Positions 17,999 to 27,329 of a stretch of DNA of 64,000 nt are shown piece after piece. Under the pieces are notes generated by a model, which was not told where the DNA came from, made no database searches, and was given only the letters and a program-made list of their open reading frames with translations. Origin of the DNA: Psychrobacter sp. APC 3281 (GTDB lineage Bacteria > Pseudomonadota > Gammaproteobacteria > Pseudomonadales > Moraxellaceae); assembly GCF_030407815.1 (NCBI RefSeq), contig NZ_JASDCS010000002.1, positions 1-64,000 on the forward strand. The letters are read 5' to 3'. The position numbers and the translations under genes are program-made. Every line of letters begins with the position of its first letter. The first letter of the stretch is position 1.

Positions 17999-19072
17999 TT
18001 ACTCAATGGCTTTTAGTACTTGCAGTAATTGCTGATGAATATCTTGCCACCACCAGACAAAACCAATGCTGATAAGTAACATCGTAAGCCATGGTAATAG
18101 CTGCCAGATAACGGAAGGTTTTTTAAGTGCTTCGGGTTCAATACTATTATGAACAGCTTCATGACTTAACGGTGAATTGTTAGCAGTAACGCTTTTAGCA
18201 TATATGTCTGCTGTATTTGTTTCATTGTTGGCAAACACAGTATCTTGCTCAGTAGAATCAGAATTAAGATGAGGCGATTGGCCGATAGAAGTAGCGTCAT
18301 ACGAGCTTTGATTATCGTATTGTGCACGATATTGACCGCTATACTGACTATCATAGGGTGTGTTGTCATGAGTACTGTATGAGTAGTTGGTTTGATAAGC
18401 GTTTAACGTGGGCTGCTGCTGAATCGCTGCATTCTGTATAGCAACGGCTAGACGCTGACGGTAGCCAATGGCAAAAGCCAATGCAATCACTAGACCCGTG
18501 ATTGCGCCACCGATATGACCAGCATTATCAATACCCGGTACGGCAAACCCATAGACGAGGTTGATGCCCATAATAAATATCAGGCTTTTGAGGTTAAGCA
18601 CCATGCCATTGAGCGATATTTTAAACAGTGCTGCGATTAATAATGCCGCGCCAATACCCATGATACCGCCAGACGCCCCAGCTGATAGTCCAGGCTGTCC
18701 CGTACCATCCAAAATACTTTGCCATGTGACATAGCTATTGAGCAAGTTACCACCGATTGCCGCCAGCAAAAATAATGCCAAAAATTTGGCTGAGCCAAAC
18801 ATCGGCTCGGCAATCTGCCCAAAGAAATACATGGCAAACCCGTTAAACAATAAATGCATCAGACCAATGTGCAAAAACGCACTACTGACCAAGCGCCAAG
18901 GATCATCACCCATGGTGAAAGGTAAGGCATTGGCACCCCATTTGAGCAGCGCTTCAGTGGAGGGGTTATTGGCATCGACGCCCGTCAGTACCTGCATAAT
19001 AAATAGCCCAATAAAGCTGGCTAGTAGCAGGGTAGTGACGGGCGCTGTTTTTAATAGTTGTTGAATGGTCAT
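17999..19072 (-). CDS. Rhomboid family intramembrane serine protease
   Basis: Rhomboids cleave membrane proteins within the bilayer. The 357-residue protein has six core helices. The catalytic Ser is about residue 134 in AGASGGIMG and the partner His about 186 in NAGHIGGA. The oxyanion-side HxxxxHLLFN motif is at about 68-77. After the core comes a long Gln/Asn/Tyr/Ser-rich cytoplasmic linker (about 210-320), then one more hydrophobic helix near the C-terminus (LPWLTMLLISIGFVWWW). This six-plus-one form with a long disordered linker is less common. Substrates are unknown. Confidence 0.92.
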   Translation of the reverse strand: MTIQQLLKTAPVTTLLLASFIGLFIMQVLTGVDANNPSTEALLKWGANALPFTMGDDPWRLVSSAFLHIGLMHLLFNGFAMYFFGQIAEPMFGSAKFLALFLLAAIGGNLLNSYVTWQSILDGTGQPGLSAGASGGIMGIGAALLIAALFKISLNGMVLNLKSLIFIMGINLVYGFAVPGIDNAGHIGGAITGLVIALAFAIGYRQRLAVAIQNAAIQQQPTLNAYQTNYSYSTHDNTPYDSQYSGQYRAQYDNQSSYDATSIGQSPHLNSDSTEQDTVFANNETNTADIYAKSVTANNSPLSHEAVHNSIEPEALKKPSVIWQLLPWLTMLLISIGFVWWWQDIHQQLLQVLKAIE

Positions 19073-19181
19073 AAAAGCGATACATCATCAAAATGTTGTA
19101 TATATAGTATAAAGGGTATGGCCAGATAATGTTATTTATCCGCAGGTCATCATGGTACAAGTTTTCATAATCTTTATGGCT

Positions 19182-19282
19182 GATAGCTTTTAAAACTAGA
19201 TAGTTCTTAGAAATCGAAAGTTCTGAAAAACGGATAGCTTTTAAAACTAGATAGTTCTTAAAAATGAATAGCTCTAAAAACG
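19182..19282. repeat. Two-copy tandem repeat (about 50 bp) at the 3' end of lldD
   Basis: The unit starting GATAGCTTTTAAAACTAG occurs at 19182-19232 and 19233-19282. The first 28 bases are identical; the rest diverge. The second copy includes the lldD stop codon (TAG, 19274-19276) and its last two sense codons, so the array looks like duplication of the gene end. Confidence 0.85.
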
Positions 19283-20473
19283 ACCAACTTTAAGATTCTC
19301 ATAAGTGCCTTTTACCAAGATATCATCCGTAACTTTATTGATATCGGTATGACCGCAGAATGCCATTGAGATATCACACTCTTTATAGATAATTTCAAGC
19401 GCGCGGCGTACGCCATCTTCACCATAAGCGCCCAATCCATAGAGAAAAGCGCGACCAATCATCGTGCCTTTCGCTCCTAATGAGATGGCTTTTAGCACAT
19501 CTTGACCAGAGCGAATGCCACTGTCTAACCATACCTCGATATCGCTATTCTCAGCATGGACGGCTTGTACGATGTCAGACAGCGCAGAAATAGAAGACAG
19601 CGCACCGTCTAATTGACGGCCACCATGGTTAGAGACGACCAGTGCATCGGCACCGCTACGGGCAGCCATGATGGCATCTTCAGGTTCCATGATGCCTTTG
19701 ATGATGAGCTTGCCACCCCACATGTCTTTGATACGCGCCACATCATCCCAGCTCAAACGTGGATCAAACTGCTCTTCTGTCCATGAGCTCAATGATGACA
19801 AGTCTTCAACGCCTTTGGCATGACCGACGATATTGCCAAAGCTACGACGTTTGGTTCCTAGCATATTCATACACCATTGCGGCTTAGTCATTAGGTTGAT
19901 GATGTTGGTAAGGGTCGGTTTAGGCGGTGCAGACAAGCCGTTTTTAATATCTTTATGGCGTTGACCCATGACCTGCAAGTCGGCAGTTAATATTAGGGCT
20001 GAACAATTGGCATCTTTGGCTCGTTGAATCAGATTGGCCATATAGTCTTGATCGCGCATGACATATAACTGAAACCAAAACGGCTTGCTGGTATGAGTGG
20101 CGATATCTTCGATAGAGCAGATGCTCATGGTCGAGAGCGAGAAGGGCACGCCAAATTTTTCGGCAGCACGCGCGGCATGAATCTCGCCATCTGCCCACAT
20201 CATACCAGTGAACCCAGTTGGAGCGATAGCGACGGGCATATTGACGGACTCGCCAATCATTTGTGTCGCTAGACTGCGATTGTCCATATCGACCAATACT
20301 CGCTGGCGCAGTTTGATACGGTCAAAGTCAGTTTCATTACTGCGATAAGTGGTCTCAGTCCATGAGCCTGAATCGACATAGTCATAAAACATGCGCGGCA
20401 CTTTGCGTTCGGCGACTCGGCGCAGGTCTTCAATCTCTGTTATTTTCTTTAAGCCAGGTTTTAAATCTTTCAT
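19274..20473 (-). CDS. lldD: FMN-dependent alpha-hydroxy-acid dehydrogenase (L-lactate dehydrogenase type)
   Basis: This family oxidises L-2-hydroxy acids, typically L-lactate to pyruvate, passing electrons to the respiratory chain. The 399-residue TIM barrel shows FYDYVDSGSWTE at the start, PVAIAPTGFTGM, the FMN/substrate segment WFQLYVMRDQ, and the active-site His in SNHGGRQLDG followed by VWLDSGIRSGQDVLKAISLG. GAG lies upstream of ATG 20473. The lactate name is the best guess; mandelate or glycolate use cannot be excluded. A glutaredoxin-like gene lies 56 bp upstream on the same strand. Confidence 0.88.
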   Translation of the reverse strand: MKDLKPGLKKITEIEDLRRVAERKVPRMFYDYVDSGSWTETTYRSNETDFDRIKLRQRVLVDMDNRSLATQMIGESVNMPVAIAPTGFTGMMWADGEIHAARAAEKFGVPFSLSTMSICSIEDIATHTSKPFWFQLYVMRDQDYMANLIQRAKDANCSALILTADLQVMGQRHKDIKNGLSAPPKPTLTNIINLMTKPQWCMNMLGTKRRSFGNIVGHAKGVEDLSSLSSWTEEQFDPRLSWDDVARIKDMWGGKLIIKGIMEPEDAIMAARSGADALVVSNHGGRQLDGALSSISALSDIVQAVHAENSDIEVWLDSGIRSGQDVLKAISLGAKGTMIGRAFLYGLGAYGEDGVRRALEIIYKECDISMAFCGHTDINKVTDDILVKGTYENLKVGRF

Positions 20474-20529
20474 GATTTCTCACCACTTTATCATCGTAAT
20501 AGGGCCTCTTTGTTATAGGTCTAATGCTA

Positions 20530-20838
20530 TTAAGCGAGCAGCTGCTGCAAATCCATCACCGAAAACGGATAGTTTAATCGTTTGGATGGTGTCAAAATCA
20601 CAGGAATAGTGGTGGCAAATTCCATCATAAGTGCCTCATCAAAGTCTGCAATATCGACATGTTGGTAGCTAATCGGTTGTACCGCCTGAAACTGAGTAAT
20701 TATTTGCTCAGCGATATCACATAAATGGCAGCCCGAGGTGCCGAGTAGCCACCATTGATTGTTATTTTCAGCGGTGTTGAGGCTGGGATTTGCTGCAATA
20801 ACACGCGCTCGTAATACTTCTATATTATCATCGTGCAT
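20530..20838 (-). CDS. Glutaredoxin-like (DUF836) protein
   Basis: This 102-residue thioredoxin-fold protein has a redox motif CHLC in LLGTSGCHLCDIAEQII and the cis-proline segment TTIPVILTP. DUF836 / glutaredoxin-like proteins of this size are predicted thiol-disulfide exchangers. The first 25 residues (before WWLLGTSG) are an atypical extension. Close spacing to the lldD gene suggests co-transcription, without proof of a shared function. Confidence 0.8.
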   Translation of the reverse strand: MHDDNIEVLRARVIAANPSLNTAENNNQWWLLGTSGCHLCDIAEQIITQFQAVQPISYQHVDIADFDEALMMEFATTIPVILTPSKRLNYPFSVMDLQQLLA

Positions 20839-21135
20839 GGGTAGTCTCTTATCTTCATACTGATTGCAAAGCGCTGATGCTCAGTACGCGCTTATTTAAA
20901 ACATAAAATACTTTAACGGTCATTACATCATAAAGAAGTGGGGTAAATAATGACAGCGATTGTGAGATTAGGTAAGATGACCTGCTATTGATCGTTATTA
21001 ATGACTAATGCTCCACAGTTAATGATTGGCTATAAATAGCCCGTTTACAATCATTGATTCTTAGTTGATGTTTCATAGTCATTAATAGAGTATCTACCTT
21101 ATCTTATTACTTTTTTAACCACTCGGATATCGCGC

Positions 21136-21825
21136 ATGGCAAGTTTTGGCACATTTATCAAACGTCTGTTATTGGCAATTATGCTATTGGTTGTCGCATT
21201 CCATATATTGGTCGTTGGGCTACTATTAATTTGGAAAACACAGCCAATTAACAACAGTATGTTTATGTTGACGCATCGCCTAACGGGCGGCACAGTCACT
21301 CAGACATGGGCTGAATATGATGCAATTGCCAAATCTGCCAAGCAAGCGGCGATTGTGAGTGAAGACTCGACGTTTAGTCAGCACAGTGGTTTTGACTTTA
21401 AAGGTATCAAAGCCGCGCAAAAGAAAAATGAAGAGACAGGTAAAATGTCTGCTGGTGGCTCAACGATTACACAGCAATTGGCAAAGAACTTGTTCCTCAC
21501 CTCGCATCGCTCTTATGTGCGTAAAGCGGAAGAGGCTGTCATTACTGTGATGATTGAGACGCTATGGGACAAGCAGCGCATCATGACCGCTTACCTAAAT
21601 GTGGCGGAGTTTGGTAATGGTATCTATGGTATAGACGCGGCAGCGCATCATTATTTCGATAAGTCTGCGGCCAATCTAAACCGAGATGAGTCAGCGCTTC
21701 TGATTGCGATGCTTACCAATCCAAAGTACTACGAAGACAATCAAGGCGATAAGCGTTTGCGTAACAAGCAACGTATTATCAAAAAACGCATGAAAAATGC
21801 TGTATTACCGCAAGCAGCTTCGTAA
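21136..21825 (+). CDS. mtgA: Monofunctional peptidoglycan glycosyltransferase
   Basis: MtgA polymerises lipid II into glycan strands without a transpeptidase domain. The 229-residue protein has an N-terminal membrane anchor (about 8-33) and GT51 family motifs: VSEDSTFSQHSGFDF with the catalytic Glu, GGSTITQQLAKNLFL, and KAEEAVITVMIE. Length is typical. A MITE lies just downstream. Confidence 0.95.
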   Translation: MASFGTFIKRLLLAIMLLVVAFHILVVGLLLIWKTQPINNSMFMLTHRLTGGTVTQTWAEYDAIAKSAKQAAIVSEDSTFSQHSGFDFKGIKAAQKKNEETGKMSAGGSTITQQLAKNLFLTSHRSYVRKAEEAVITVMIETLWDKQRIMTAYLNVAEFGNGIYGIDAAAHHYFDKSAANLNRDESALLIAMLTNPKYYEDNQGDKRLRNKQRIIKKRMKNAVLPQAAS

Positions 21826-21846
21826 ATATAAAGCATGAGGGTTGGG

Positions 21847-22022
21847 CTAGGGCGTGTCCTCATTTTAAAAATGGTGATAAAAATGAGATAAATTGCCGTC
21901 AAACAAGGAAAATAGTGCAGATAATATCGAGATATTGACCAACTATTTGACGATGTTTGGCAAAATTTAGCTGTTTTTAACCCATTTAGAGGACACTCGT
22001 TTGAATTGAGGACACGCCCTAG
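21847..22022. mobile_element. 176-bp palindromic MITE (IS5-like ends)
   Basis: The element starts CTAGGGCGTGTCCTCA and ends with its exact reverse complement. CTAG at both edges fits the 4-bp YTAR-type duplication known for IS5-group elements, so the terminal inverted repeat would be GGGCGTGTCCTCA. The interior is also imperfectly self-complementary: AAATAGT/ACTATTT and AATATC-GA-GATATT form the centre. The whole element could fold into one long hairpin. GAGGACAC is repeated inside the right end (21989 and 22008). It has no ORF. The family assignment is inference. Confidence 0.85.
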
Positions 22023-22065
22023 ATTATAGGATCGGATGTTGTAGGATCGGCTATTTCGAATAAGA

Positions 22066-22081
22066 CTAGGACATGCCCTAG
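22066..22081. mobile_element. Degenerate third copy of the MITE terminal repeat
   Basis: GGACATGCCCTAG (22069-22081) differs by one base from the right end of the MITE, in the same orientation, 59 bp beyond it. It may be a scar of a second, nested or deleted element. It lies directly before the ppk1 ribosome site. Confidence 0.6.
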
Positions 22082-22137
22082 AAAAGACAGAACGATAAAA
22101 GATGATGGCGTATCGATAACGCAAAAGGAGTAGTGAC

Positions 22138-24381
22138 GTGGTAGAGATGACTAGTAATCAGGGCAGTGGTGATGTTAACGATATGATTGACGTTAATAAT
22201 GTCAACGAGGGCGCTAATGACAATATTAATAAAGACATCAATATAGATAATAGCCAGAACGACTTGGCCGAAATCGAATGGCAACGCTCAGCAGATGGCA
22301 GCTATTCACCTAGCAGTTATATCAATCGTGATTTGTCTTTACTACAGTTTCATCTGCGGGTATTAGCGCAGGCATCTAGTTCGCGTCACCCATTGCTTGA
22401 ACGCTTATTTTTCTTGATTATTTTTTCGTCCAATCTCGATGAGTTTTTTGAGATTCGTGTCGCTGGCATCATGCAAAAGCTCAACATCGGTGATGTATCG
22501 ACCAGTGCTCATGGCATGCGTCCTAGCGAAGTGTTAAACGAGATATCTATTATTACTCATGCCGCAATCAGTGAGCAGTATCGTATTCTCAATGAGGATA
22601 TCTTACCCGCCCTTGCACTCGAAGATATCCGCTATCTCAAACGTGATGAGCTAAATGCTGAGCAGTCTGCATGGATGAAGCGCTATTTTACGGAGCAAGT
22701 CGTACCCGTATTGACGCCGATTAGTATTGATCCTGCACATCCATTTCCGCGTCTCGTAAATAAAAGCTTAAACTTTATTGCTACATTGGAAGGTAAAGAC
22801 GCCTTTGGACGCGATATTAACTTGGCGATTGTGCCTGCGCCGCGCAGTCTGCCGCGTGTGATTCGTCTGCCAGATGAGCTGACTGGTGGCAAAGAGCATC
22901 ATGTAATGCTATCGGCTATCATTCATGAGCATATCGGTGAGCTATTTCCTGGGATGAGTGTGACAGGCTGTCATCAATTTAGGCTGACACGTAATGCCGA
23001 TTTAGATTTGGCCGATGATGTCGAAGATATTGCCAAAGCACTAGAAGGCGAGCTTGAAAACCGCCGCTTCGGTGATAAAGTACGTCTTGAGGTCACAACT
23101 GATTGCCCAACACATATCAGTGAGTATCTGCTCAATGAGTTTGAGCTGCATGACAATCAGCTATACCGTGTCAATGGCCCAGTCAACCTAACGCGTTTGC
23201 TATTTGACTTTAATATTCCTGCACTACGCTACCAGCCATTTACTCATGTCGTGCCAAAGGCATTTCGCCGAGAAATGGATAAGTCAGATAAATCGACCAG
23301 TATGTTCGCCGCCATGCGTAAAAGCGATGTGCTGGTTCATCATCCTTTTCATGCTTTCTCACCGATTATTAATTTACTTTGGCAAGCGGCCAGCGATCCT
23401 AAAGTATTGGCAATTAAACAAACGCTATATCGCTCAGGCACCAATTCAGAAATTGTCAAAGCACTTGCCGCCGCTGCTCGCAATGGTAAAGAAGTCACGG
23501 CTGTCATCGAGCTGCGCGCGCGTTTTGATGAAGCGTCTAATATCGCAGTTGCCAACTATCTACAAGAAGCAGGCGCGGTCGTGGTCTACGGTATCGTCGG
23601 TTATAAAACTCATGCCAAGCTTATGTTAATCGTACGCCGCGAGGACGACCGAATCCGCCGTTATGTGCATTTGGGCACTGGTAACTATCACGCGGCAAAT
23701 GCTAAGGTCTACACAGATTATGGTCTGTTTAGCGCTGATCCTGATATCTCAGAAGACGTTCACAAGATATTCCAAGAACTGACCGGTATGGGTAAGCCTG
23801 CCAACCTCAAAAAACTGCTACATGCACCGTTTACTTTGCATGAAAAATTGATGAGCTTTATCGATGATGAAATCGCTCATGCCAAAGCGGGCAAACGTTC
23901 TCATATTATTATCAAAGCCAATGCGCTCACTGAGCGCCGCCTCATTGATAAGTTATATGATGCCTCGCAGGCAGGTGTTAAAATTGAGCTTATTTTGCGG
24001 TCTATGTGTTGTTTACGTCCACAAGTAAAAGGACTCTCCGAAAATATTACGGTACGCTCTGTTATCGGTCGGTTTTTGGAGCATACGCGTGTTTATTATT
24101 TCTATAACGATGGCGATGAGCGTCTATACTGCGGTAGTGCAGACTGGATGGATCGTAACCTGTTCCATCGCGTAGAAGTGGCGTTCCCGATTGAGAACAA
24201 GAAACTATTTAAGCAGATTTATCAGGATGGCTTAATTAACTACTTACAGGATAATACGCAAGCGTGGACACTTGATGGCACTGGCGTTTGGCAGCAGTTA
24301 CAGCCAGCAGCAGGTGAGGAGCCACACGTCGCACAAGAGCATTTATTAAAAACGATTAATCGTGTCGAGGAATCTAGCTAA
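22138..24381 (+). CDS. ppk1: Polyphosphate kinase 1
   Basis: PPK1 reversibly makes polyphosphate from ATP at the membrane. Domain order is an N-terminal domain from [16 protein letters not shown] (about residue 61), a head domain, and two C-terminal domains with the phospholipase-D-like fold. The autophosphorylated His lies in [11 protein letters not shown] and the second conserved His in [23 protein letters not shown] is the family signature. At 747 residues it is longer than usual (about 690) through an Asp/Asn-rich leader (1-45). GTG 22138 is used because AAGGAG ends 7 bases upstream; ATG 22147 is the alternative. A MITE lies in the promoter region. Confidence 0.95.
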   Translation: MVEMTSNQGSGDVNDMIDVNNVNEGANDNINKDINIDNSQNDLAEIEWQRSADGSYSPSSYINRDLSLLQFHLRVLAQASSSRHPLLERLFFLIIFSSNLDEFFEIRVAGIMQKLNIGDVSTSAHGMRPSEVLNEISIITHAAISEQYRILNEDILPALALEDIRYLKRDELNAEQSAWMKRYFTEQVVPVLTPISIDPAHPFPRLVNKSLNFIATLEGKDAFGRDINLAIVPAPRSLPRVIRLPDELTGGKEHHVMLSAIIHEHIGELFPGMSVTGCHQFRLTRNADLDLADDVEDIAKALEGELENRRFGDKVRLEVTTDCPTHISEYLLNEFELHDNQLYRVNGPVNLTRLLFDFNIPALRYQPFTHVVPKAFRREMDKSDKSTSMFAAMRKSDVLVHHPFHAFSPIINLLWQAASDPKVLAIKQTLYRSGTNSEIVKALAAAARNGKEVTAVIELRARFDEASNIAVANYLQEAGAVVVYGIVGYKTHAKLMLIVRREDDRIRRYVHLGTGNYHAANAKVYTDYGLFSADPDISEDVHKIFQELTGMGKPANLKKLLHAPFTLHEKLMSFIDDEIAHAKAGKRSHIIIKANALTERRLIDKLYDASQAGVKIELILRSMCCLRPQVKGLSENITVRSVIGRFLEHTRVYYFYNDGDERLYCGSADWMDRNLFHRVEVAFPIENKKLFKQIYQDGLINYLQDNTQAWTLDGTGVWQQLQPAAGEEPHVAQEHLLKTINRVEESS

Positions 24382-24430
24382 TTCGTAACAGTACCTTTAG
24401 GCGATAATTAGCTATTCAATTATCTATCTG

Positions 24431-24467
24431 GCCAAGCACTGGTAAATACTGGTGCTTGGTTTTTTTG
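24431..24467 (+). terminator. Intrinsic terminator after ppk1
   Basis: CCAAGCAC (24432-24439) pairs with GTGCTTGG (24452-24459), followed by a T-run. Confidence 0.85.
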
Positions 24468-24697
24468 TGCTTACCAATTGCAAAAGTTACAAACTGACTT
24501 GCAACCTCACAATTATTCACATATTGATACGGCAGTACACTGGTGCATTGCCCAAGGTCATACCTATAATTAATATCAATTCTGACGCTACTTGATAAGT
24601 ATTGGTTACTCATTTGGGCGTTGGTATAAGTTCAAAATGTATATCTATTTGACTGTCTAAAGCCGTCTAATCAAATCATAATAATAGGAAATAAACC

Positions 24698-24868
24698 ATG
24701 AGTACTACTAACGATGACAATTCAGATATCAAGCAAGCTGCAGAACATGTAAATGGTCAGGAAGTTGAGAAGAACTTAGCAGAGAACAAAAAAGTCGACG
24801 CCCCTGAGTCGTTAAGTGAAGAAGAGCAAACGCCTTTTATCGACGATGATTTACGTACTGATAAGTAA
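24698..24868 (+). CDS. Small acidic disordered protein 1
   Basis: This 56-residue protein, beginning MSTTNDDNSDIKQAAEHV and ending IDDDLRTDK, has a TAGGAA ribosome site. It is almost free of hydrophobic residues, has no Cys or Trp, and is rich in Asp, Glu, Asn and Lys, so it is predicted disordered. It opens a four-gene, same-strand run with gaps of about 50-75 bp closed by one terminator at 25865-25922. I do not recognise a family. Confidence 0.7.
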   Translation: MSTTNDDNSDIKQAAEHVNGQEVEKNLAENKKVDAPESLSEEEQTPFIDDDLRTDK

Positions 24869-24921
24869 TCTATAACATCGAACATCGACCTAATAACCAA
24901 TAATAAAGCGAGGGATACGCC

Positions 24922-25179
24922 ATGACTATGCAAGAACCAGTAGCAACAGACACAGAAGAAAAAGTAATCGTGGATGACCCTGCTGCTAATGAGTTAGAAA
25001 ACCCTAAAGATAGCTATGCAGGGCGCAAGCACAAGCCTGAAATTGATGGCCCTGAGCAAGACTCACAAGAGACTGACGAAGTTTATGCTGATCCACGTAA
25101 AGAAGAAGACCTTCCAGCTGGTGGCAAGAACGCAGCAGAACTAAGTGCTTACGACTTGAGCCAAAAAGGTAATGAGTAA
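24922..25179 (+). CDS. Small acidic disordered protein 2
   Basis: This 85-residue hydrophilic protein of unknown family is behind a GAGGGA ribosome site. It is Glu/Asp/Lys/Pro-rich with a few Gly (SYAGRKHKPEIDGPEQ, DLPAGGKNAAELSAYD). No membrane segment, cysteine or globular core is evident. The general make-up recalls hydrophilins and other stress-protective disordered proteins, such as the desiccation-tolerance Dtp proteins of Acinetobacter; that link is by composition only. Confidence 0.75.
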   Translation: MTMQEPVATDTEEKVIVDDPAANELENPKDSYAGRKHKPEIDGPEQDSQETDEVYADPRKEEDLPAGGKNAAELSAYDLSQKGNE

Positions 25180-25245
25180 AGGAGTATAGCTAACAGCGGG
25201 CTAACCAAATCGACAAAATTATAAATATAAAAAGAGGATATGATA

Positions 25246-25572
25246 ATGCAAGCCAAAGACTCAGCAATAGACAAGACAAAGGTACTAGGATCTGATGATC
25301 ATAGTGCAATTGAAAGAAATACTACCGAGAACAAAGGAACTGATACTTTTAATGAGTCTGTTGTCGACTCAGAACACGTAAATGATAATGACAATCCAGC
25401 ACGCCAACCAGATCGTCGTGATCAAGAAGGTAGTACCGCATTTGATGACAATATCAATGAAGATACTGTCGGTAGTGCAGCACCAAAGAGTGAGGGTATT
25501 AATGATTTAAATCGTTATGCCAATATTGATAATGCACAAACCCGTATTTTAAATCCTGATGAAAAAGATTAG
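25246..25572 (+). CDS. Small acidic disordered protein 3
   Basis: This is a 108-residue protein rich in Asp, Asn, Glu, Ser and Thr, with no cysteine and few aromatic residues. ATG 25246 is preferred over 25240 because the AGAGG ribosome site then has 8-base spacing. The central part carries NDNDNPARQPDRRDQEGSTA; the end (INDLNRYANIDNAQTRILNP) is slightly more ordered. It is the third of the four-gene run and has no recognisable family. Confidence 0.75.
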   Translation: MQAKDSAIDKTKVLGSDDHSAIERNTTENKGTDTFNESVVDSEHVNDNDNPARQPDRRDQEGSTAFDDNINEDTVGSAAPKSEGINDLNRYANIDNAQTRILNPDEKD

Positions 25573-25644
25573 ATAGGTTTAAATCTTGAAAGATATATAG
25601 CGTTTCTTGGATTAGACGAGTAATTATTATAGTAGGGAGTACCA

Positions 25645-25860
25645 ATGAATAACTCACATAATGAAAGCGTCAATAGCGATCATAACTTAAAAGATGCAGA
25701 TGATAATAATGGTATTGTCCCTGATGATGCATTACAGAAAGCAAATCCAGCCGCAGCAGAAAAAGCTACGGAAGATCATGATCCGCATAATGTCGCTAAG
25801 AGCAACAAACAGTATGATAGTCCACTGATGGAAGATAAAAAGATAGGCATTTGTACATAA
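25645..25860 (+). CDS. Small acidic disordered protein 4
   Basis: This is a 71-residue Asn/Asp/His/Ala-rich protein (MNNSHNESVNSDHNLKDAD...) behind a GGGAG ribosome site. It contains KANPAAAEKATEDHDPHN and ends KKIGICT with a single cysteine. It is predicted disordered. As the last gene of the run it lies directly before the terminator hairpin. Function unknown. Confidence 0.7.
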   Translation: MNNSHNESVNSDHNLKDADDNNGIVPDDALQKANPAAAEKATEDHDPHNVAKSNKQYDSPLMEDKKIGICT

Positions 25861-25864
25861 ACAG

Positions 25865-25922
25865 AAAGGCACTGTGTTTGGTAAGAGTATATAACTCGTA
25901 TCAAACGTAGTGCCTTTTTTTG
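25865..25922 (+). terminator. Intrinsic terminator after the disordered-protein cluster
   Basis: AAGGCACT and AGTGCCTT form the base of a long stem, extended by GTTTG/CAAAC further in, and followed by a T-run. It closes the four-gene cluster. Confidence 0.85.
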
Positions 25923-25981
25923 CTTACTATATTTTTACTTTCTACATTATATAGGTAGTAGGTTTAGGTAAGGCGTGGGTT

Positions 25982-26779
25982 TTAAGCAGGTGTACCACTA
26001 TGAAAACGTAGCTCAGCATCTGGGCTACTTATTAATTCAGCCTCTACTTCTTTAAAGAAAGCGACACGCTCGTCTATATTCTCATCCGACAATGATTGAG
26101 CGAGTGCAAGATAATCTTCGAAATGACGGCTCTCTGACTTGAGCAGATAACGATAATACTTCGCTAAGCGTTCATCATTAATGACTTCGGCCAACGCTGC
26201 AAAACGCTCACAAGAGCGCGCCTCAATAAATGCGCCAATTATTAATACATCAACCATCGCTGCTGGCTCGTAGGTGCGCTTGTGCTTCAACATACCCTTA
26301 GCATAGCGTCCAGCACTTAGATATTTCCATTCCTGCCCGCGCTCATTCATGATACCCAGTACTTGCTCGTAGTGCAGCATCTCTTCACGTATCAGCTGTG
26401 CAAGTTTACGCTGCAAGTCATACGAGAACTCATAACGAAATATCAAATTCATCGCAGTGCCAGCGGCCTTTTTTTCGCAGTTAGCATGATCTTGAATGAT
26501 CATAGGTAGGTTTTCAATCGCGGCATCTACCCAAGCTTGCGTGGTTCGAGCGCCCAAAAAGTTATAGACAGGAGATAAGTCTACCTTTATAGGAGTGCGC
26601 AGATGCATAATATCGATACTGTCTTCTTCAGGCAGCTCTTTTTCGATTAGATCTGCTTCAGCACTATTATTTACAGTTTGAGAGATGTTTTCTTCGATAG
26701 ATTTTTTCTCGACACTATCGTTATCTATCGTATTTGCTGTTGGTTGTAATGTTGCGAGGTCTTGTTGATTGATAGTCAT
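25982..26779 (-). CDS. miaE: tRNA-(ms2io6A)-hydroxylase
   Basis: MiaE hydroxylates the isopentenyl side chain of ms2i6A at position 37 of tRNAs reading U-starting codons, using a diiron centre and O2. The ferritin-like bundle is seen from about residue 60, with iron-ligand motifs DHANCEKKAAG (about 97-107), REEMLHYEQ (131-139), EARSCERF and ESRHFEDYL. At 265 residues it exceeds the usual size because of a Glu/Asn/Ser-rich leader of about 55 residues. It converges on the disordered-protein cluster. Confidence 0.9.
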   Translation of the reverse strand: MTINQQDLATLQPTANTIDNDSVEKKSIEENISQTVNNSAEADLIEKELPEEDSIDIMHLRTPIKVDLSPVYNFLGARTTQAWVDAAIENLPMIIQDHANCEKKAAGTAMNLIFRYEFSYDLQRKLAQLIREEMLHYEQVLGIMNERGQEWKYLSAGRYAKGMLKHKRTYEPAAMVDVLIIGAFIEARSCERFAALAEVINDERLAKYYRYLLKSESRHFEDYLALAQSLSDENIDERVAFFKEVEAELISSPDAELRFHSGTPA

Positions 26780-27329
26780 AGTCTAAGGAAGCTTTATTTA
26801 TGAATGGTGATATGAGTAATTATATCGTTAGTTTGACCTAGATACGATGCTAAATAACTGACAGTCATTAATAGGTGTTTATTAATAGATAACGGTTAAG
26901 CATAATTAAAGGTATCAATGATTACTTACTGTTTATATTAACGTTGCTGCACCTATTTCCCAGATGATGATTATAGCTCCTAGAGTAGGCCACTTATGCA
27001 TTATCATTATTAAACAGCCTAAGTATTTACTTAGTGAATGGTGTTTCCTTGTTAATTTTATTATTTGATAGTAGGATGAGATTTTGCTCTTTAAGCATTT
27101 CATCTTACTTTTATAATTCACTCTTAGTAAAGAGTAAGTCTAATATTAATAGGTTGCCTTTTACTAGAACATGAATTTGTAGATATATCTTCTCAGAAAA
27201 ATTAGAGAATCAAAGATTCCACAACGAATGAGATATGAACGTTTAAAACCTCACAAGATTAAAAACTCTTAAACAGTTACTGTCACAACTCAGTATTAGT
27301 ACCCCTCACGAACAGATAAGGATAACAAT
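26780..27329. other. Intergenic region between miaE and glcB
   Basis: This AT-rich 550-bp spacer contains both divergent promoter regions. Short hairpins such as CTAAGT-ATTT-ACTTAG near 27020 are present but lack T-runs. A minus-strand frame at 26933-27121 has weak support and is not called. I see no RNA gene or mobile element. Confidence 0.5.

Noticed and set aside
24416..24613. Minus-strand 65-codon frame between ppk1 and the disordered-protein cluster
   Set aside because: It runs straight through the ppk1 terminator hairpin and has no supporting features.
24698..25860. Reading the four small acidic genes as one frameshifted ancestral gene
   Set aside because: Each has its own start and ribosome site and spacers of about 50-75 bp; their ends do not continue one another in other frames.
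26933..27121. Minus-strand 62-codon frame in the miaE/glcB gap
   Set aside because: It starts at GTG with no convincing ribosome site, has atypical composition and no family resemblance, so I leave it as intergenic.
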